DNA of 64,000 nt. It comes from Streptomyces paradoxus (lineage in GTDB: Bacteria > Actinomycetota > Actinomycetes > Streptomycetales > Streptomycetaceae). The stretch is from the NCBI RefSeq assembly GCF_014202475.1, contig NZ_JACHGV010000009.1, positions 1-64,000 on the forward strand, given 5' to 3'. Each line of letters starts with the position of its first letter. Position 1 is the stretch's first letter. A program made the translations under genes and the position numbers. The notes beneath the pieces were generated by a model. That model ran no database searches. It saw nothing but the letters and a program-made list of their open reading frames with translations, and was not told the origin of the DNA. Positions 61,193 through 64,000 of the stretch are shown here, one piece after another.

Positions 61193-62650
61193 TCACTTCG
61201 CTCCCAGCAGCTGCTCGATCGGGTCGATCGCGAAGTACACGAGGAACAGCGCCGAGGTCCCCCAGAGCAGCCAGTGCACCTCCTTGGCCTTGCCGAGGAC
61301 GGTCTTGATGACGACGTAGGCGAGGAAGCCGGCGCCGATGCCGTTGGTGATGGAGTAGGTGAACGGCATCACGGCGATGGTGAGGAACGCGGGGATGGCG
61401 ATGTCGTAACGGTCCCAGTCGATGTGCTTGACCTGGGTCATCATCAGGAAGCCGACGGCGACCAGGGCGGGGGCGGCCGCCTGGAGCGGGACGATGGTGA
61501 GCAGCGGGGTCAGGAAGAGCGCGAGGCCGAACAGGCCGCCGGTGACCAGGTTGGAGAAGCCGGTGCGCGAGCCCTCGCCGACACCGGCGGCGGACTCGAT
61601 GTAGGAGGTCGCCGAGGAGGCGGAGGCCGCACCGCCGGCGACCGCGGCGGCACCGTCGATGAGCAGCACCCGGCCGAGGTTCGGGACCTTGCCCTCCTCG
61701 TCGAGCAGCCCCGCCTCGGCGCTGATGCCCACGACGGTGCCCATGGTGTCGAAGAAGTCGGACAGGATCAGGGTGAAGATCAGCAGGACGACCGTGATGA
61801 CGCCGACGCCGGGGGCGCTGAAGGCGCCGAACAGGTCGAAGTCGCCGATGAGTCCGAAGTCGGGGGTGTCGACGAGCCGGTCCGGCCAGGACGGTGTGGT
61901 CAGGCCCCAGGACTTGATGTCGGCGATGGAGTTGATCACGATCGCCAGCGCGGTCATGGTGACGATGCTGATCAGGATGGCGCCCTTGACCTTGCGGGCG
62001 AGGAGTCCGATCGTCAGCAGCACGCCGAGGCAGAAGACGAGCATCGGCCAGCCGGCGAGGGTGCCGGTGCCGCCCAGCTGAACGGGCACGGTGGTGTTCG
62101 CGGCGTCCGGAATGCGGCTGACGAAGCCGGCGTCGACGAAGCCGATGAAGGCGATGAACAGGCCGATGCCGACGCTGATCGCCTGCTTGAGCGGCTGGGG
62201 TATCGCGTGCATGACGGCCTCGCGCAGCCCGGTCACCACCAGCACGCAGATCAGCAGGCCTTCGAGGACGACCAGGCCCATCGCGTCGTCCCAGCTCATC
62301 AGCGGGGCGATCTGGAAGGCGACCACGGCGTTCAGGCCGAGTCCGGCGGCCAGCGCGAGGGGCAGGTTGCCGCCCACGCCCATGATGATCGTCATGACGG
62401 CGGCCACCAGGGCGGTGGCGGTGGTGAGCTGGACGGCGTCCAGCTGGTGCCCGAACTTGTCCTTCGCGCTGCCCAGGATGATGGGATTCAGGACAAGGAT
62501 GTAGGCCATCGTGAAGAACGTGGCGAAGCCGCCGCGGATCTCCCGGCCGAAGGTGGAGCCACGCTCGGAGATCTTGAAGAACCGGTCGACGCTGTTCGCC
62601 GCTGGTGGCGCGACGTCGGGCCGGTCGGCCACCTTCTGCGATTCGGACAT
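61193..62650 (-). CDS. AzgA-type purine (adenine/guanine/hypoxanthine) permease
   Basis: A 485-aa NCS2 transporter with about twelve membrane helices. Family blocks include EIRGGFATFFTMAYILVLNP, GVGGNLPLALAAGLGLNAVVAF, VDAGFVSRIPDAANTTVP, LSDFFDTMGTVVGISAEAGL and SSATSYIESAAGVGEGSRTG. It imports purine bases with protons. ATG 62650 follows AAGGAGCACGCGCC. The 273-base divergent region to the sigma gene holds two palindromes. Confidence 0.92.
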   Translation of the reverse strand: MSESQKVADRPDVAPPAANSVDRFFKISERGSTFGREIRGGFATFFTMAYILVLNPIILGSAKDKFGHQLDAVQLTTATALVAAVMTIIMGVGGNLPLALAAGLGLNAVVAFQIAPLMSWDDAMGLVVLEGLLICVLVVTGLREAVMHAIPQPLKQAISVGIGLFIAFIGFVDAGFVSRIPDAANTTVPVQLGGTGTLAGWPMLVFCLGVLLTIGLLARKVKGAILISIVTMTALAIVINSIADIKSWGLTTPSWPDRLVDTPDFGLIGDFDLFGAFSAPGVGVITVVLLIFTLILSDFFDTMGTVVGISAEAGLLDEEGKVPNLGRVLLIDGAAAVAGGAASASSATSYIESAAGVGEGSRTGFSNLVTGGLFGLALFLTPLLTIVPLQAAAPALVAVGFLMMTQVKHIDWDRYDIAIPAFLTIAVMPFTYSITNGIGAGFLAYVVIKTVLGKAKEVHWLLWGTSALFLVYFAIDPIEQLLGAK

Positions 62651-62732
62651 GGCGCGTGCTCCTTGATGCCTGGGTGATCGGTGTGCGGGTGCTGGCTGGA
62701 TTTTCGTCGCGTTGAACCACGTTCAGGTTTTC

Positions 62733-62745
62733 TTCGTGTTACGAA
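62733..62745 (-). promoter_or_regulatory. Palindrome upstream of the purine permease
   Basis: TTCGTGTTACGAA has 5-bp perfect arms and a 3-base centre, 83 bases before the permease start on the minus strand, in an AT-richer stretch. It could be a regulator site for purine uptake. Confidence 0.4.
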
Positions 62746-62849
62746 ATCGAAGTCCGGCCTGTCATACGCCGTTCGAAGCTCCGTACGAACCATCCGACGA
62801 TCGCTGCTACGCTTCCCGATCTCGTCCGGGCCTCCCCCGGATGATCACA

Positions 62850-62865
62850 TGTCATCTACATGACA
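62850..62865 (+). promoter_or_regulatory. Palindrome upstream of the ECF sigma gene
   Basis: TGTCATCTACATGACA is a 16-bp palindrome with 6-bp perfect arms and a 4-base centre. It lies 58 bases before the sigma gene's GTG start. It could be an operator, or overlap the promoter. Confidence 0.5.
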
Positions 62866-62923
62866 GCCACACAGGGGCGCCCCGGCCGGGAGCGCCCGTA
62901 GCCGCTGCGAGGAGAGGTCGCCC

Positions 62924-63523
62924 GTGGGCACAGTCGTCGACGACGCCGCCTCCGTGGAGTTCCACGCCTTCTTCGAGCGCCACTACGCCGAACTGTCGCG
63001 CCTGGCCTACCTGCTGACGGGTGAGTCGGACACCGCCGACGACCTGGCGGCGGACGCGTTGCTGGCGCTGTGGCACCGCTGGGACCGGGTGCGCGCGGCC
63101 GACCATCCGGCCGCGTACGCGCGCGGCGTGGTCGCCAACCTGGCCCGCACCCGCATCCGCAGCGCGGTGCGCGAGCGGCGGCGCATCGCCCTGTTCTGGT
63201 CGCAGCGCGAGGAGAACACCGAGAACCCGGACATCGCGGGCGTGGTCGACGTGCAGGAGGCGTTGCGCCGGCTGCCGTTCCGCAAGCGGGCCTGTGTGGT
63301 GCTGCGGCACGCGTTCGACCTGTCGGAGAAGGACACCGCGCTGGCGCTCGGTGTGTCGGTGGGTACGGTGAAGAGCCAGACCTCGAAGGGAATGGCCGAA
63401 CTCCAGCGGTTGCTGGGGACGCGGGGTGTGCCGCAGCGGATGCACGCGGCGCTGGGTGCTCCGCGCTGCTCGCCCGCCGTGGAGGGCGTGCGCACCGGTG
63501 AGGGCGGAGGGAGGGACCGATGA
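62924..63523 (+). CDS. ECF (SigE-family) RNA polymerase sigma factor
   Basis: A 199-aa sigma factor: region 2 at about residues 7-75 (FHAFFERHYAELSRLAYLLTGESDTADDLAADALLALWHRWDRV) and region 4 at about residues 105-165 with the helix-turn-helix (LRRLPFRKRACVVLRHAFDLSEKDTALALGVSVGTVKSQTSKGM). GTG 62924 follows GAGGAGAGGTCGCCC. The stop overlaps the next gene by 4 bases (ATGA), so its coupled partner may be its membrane regulator. Confidence 0.9.
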   Translation: MGTVVDDAASVEFHAFFERHYAELSRLAYLLTGESDTADDLAADALLALWHRWDRVRAADHPAAYARGVVANLARTRIRSAVRERRRIALFWSQREENTENPDIAGVVDVQEALRRLPFRKRACVVLRHAFDLSEKDTALALGVSVGTVKSQTSKGMAELQRLLGTRGVPQRMHAALGAPRCSPAVEGVRTGEGGGRDR

Positions 63524-64000
63524 GCATGCGGCGGGACGTGCATGAGGAGGTGCGCGCCCGGCTTCACGAGGCGGCCGGAGCGCACGAGCCCGACCGGGAG
63601 CGCATGCTGGCCCGGGTCGAGCGCGGCATGGCCGGTCCGGCCGGTTCCGGCCACCGGGCGACGCGTCCGCCGGTGTTCGGCTGGATGCGGGTGGCCGGTG
63701 CGACGGCCGCGGTCGCCGGCGTCCTGGCGGTGGGCGGATACGCGGTGGCGTCGGCGGTGAAGGACGAAACCGCCCCGCGGCAACAGGAAGTGGCCACGTC
63801 GGCGACTCCCACGCCGTCCCCCGAGGCGACGAGCCGGGCGCCCGCACCTCCGGCTCCGGTGGAGCCGTCGCCGAGCCGGTCGCCCGAGCGCCGCGAGTCG
63901 AGCCCGCCGCCGTCGGGAACGCCGAGCGCCCCAGCCGCCGAGCGGCCGTCCGCCGCCGCCGCCACCGAGGACGGCCCGCTGTGGTCGGACGGTTCGGTCG
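63520..64000 (+). CDS. Membrane protein coupled to the ECF sigma gene (partial)
   Basis: 160 codons are present; the gene continues past the right edge. ATG 63520 overlaps the sigma stop (ATGA). A soluble N-terminus (about 55 residues, with heptad-like RARLHEAAGAHEPDRERMLARVERGM) is followed by one membrane helix (VAGATAAVAGVLAVGGYAVASAV) and a long Pro/Ser/Ala-rich extracellular stretch. This is the layout of a small anti-sigma-like factor or a sigma-regulated surface protein. No zinc-binding anti-sigma motif (HxxxCxxC) is seen in the visible part. Confidence 0.8.
   Translation, partial: MSMRRDVHEEVRARLHEAAGAHEPDRERMLARVERGMAGPAGSGHRATRPPVFGWMRVAGATAAVAGVLAVGGYAVASAVKDETAPRQQEVATSATPTPSPEATSRAPAPPAPVEPSPSRSPERRESSPPPSGTPSAPAAERPSAAAATEDGPLWSDGSV

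Overview
The window is high-GC DNA with many GTG starts, 4-base ATGA/GTGA gene overlaps and long false ORFs opposite real genes. This is typical of Streptomyces. Gene order and content (moaA, an acetate-permease pair, tandem S8 proteases, an Asp23/AmaP cluster, a small GATC-binding nucleoid protein, an ABC-F ATPase, a Pit transporter, a 13-gene cobalamin operon, ectABCD, a two-component system, a penicillin-binding protein and an ECF sigma gene) match my memory of the core-chromosome SCO182x-SCO187x region of S. coelicolor. The species cannot be fixed from the window alone. I see no insertion sequence, prophage, tRNA/rRNA gene, CRISPR array or antibiotic cluster.

Layout. 1-6784: end of moaA, DUF485 plus ActP-type symporter, two tandem secreted subtilases and a CopD-like membrane protein. 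6964-11829: exonuclease/BRCT protein, a four-cysteine-pair miniprotein, SURF1, a GH15 glycosidase and an atypical SDR. 11851-15009: an Asp23/Gls24-AmaP-DUF6286 envelope-stress-like operon on the minus strand, with a divergent gene of unknown function. 15045-18844: enoyl-CoA hydratase, Gbn-type nucleoid protein, ABC-F ATPase, VOC protein. 18870-23352: a 441-aa unknown, an alpha/beta hydrolase, a class II aldolase and a GH25 muramidase. 23427-24996: a PHO-box-preceded Pit transporter with a small membrane protein.

25112-42504 is the metabolic centre. A cobalamin riboswitch is followed by a previously unlabelled 19-codon ORF. Then come cobD-cobQ-cobN-chlID-cobO-cobB-cobI-cobM-cobL-cbiG/cobJ-cobH-cbiX-cobC, nearly all translationally coupled. 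The cluster mixes aerobic-pathway (CobN) and anaerobic-pathway (CbiX, CbiG) components, and lacks cobA, cobF/G/K and the cobalamin-assembly genes, which must lie elsewhere.

42730-46723: LAETG sortase-type surface protein, amidohydrolase, class V aminotransferase, DinB-like protein. 47064-50259: ectABCD for ectoine and 5-hydroxyectoine, behind a comparatively AT-rich leader. 50425-56525: second class V aminotransferase, FrnE-like thioredoxin-fold protein, acetyltransferases, DUF1349 protein, and an aldehyde dehydrogenase divergent from its probable IclR regulator. 56614-61099: membrane protein, histidine kinase and response regulator, then a class B penicillin-binding protein. 61193-64000: AzgA-type purine permease, then an ECF sigma gene coupled to a membrane protein that runs off the window.

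The most unusual signals are outside the genes. The 3' end of ectD is repeated 80 bp downstream. A four-copy 14-bp array duplicates the ribosome site and start codon between kinase and regulator. Five GATC sites cluster next to the gene for the GATC-binding protein. A short ORF sits between the B12 riboswitch and cobD. A terminator-like palindrome is embedded in frame in cobB.
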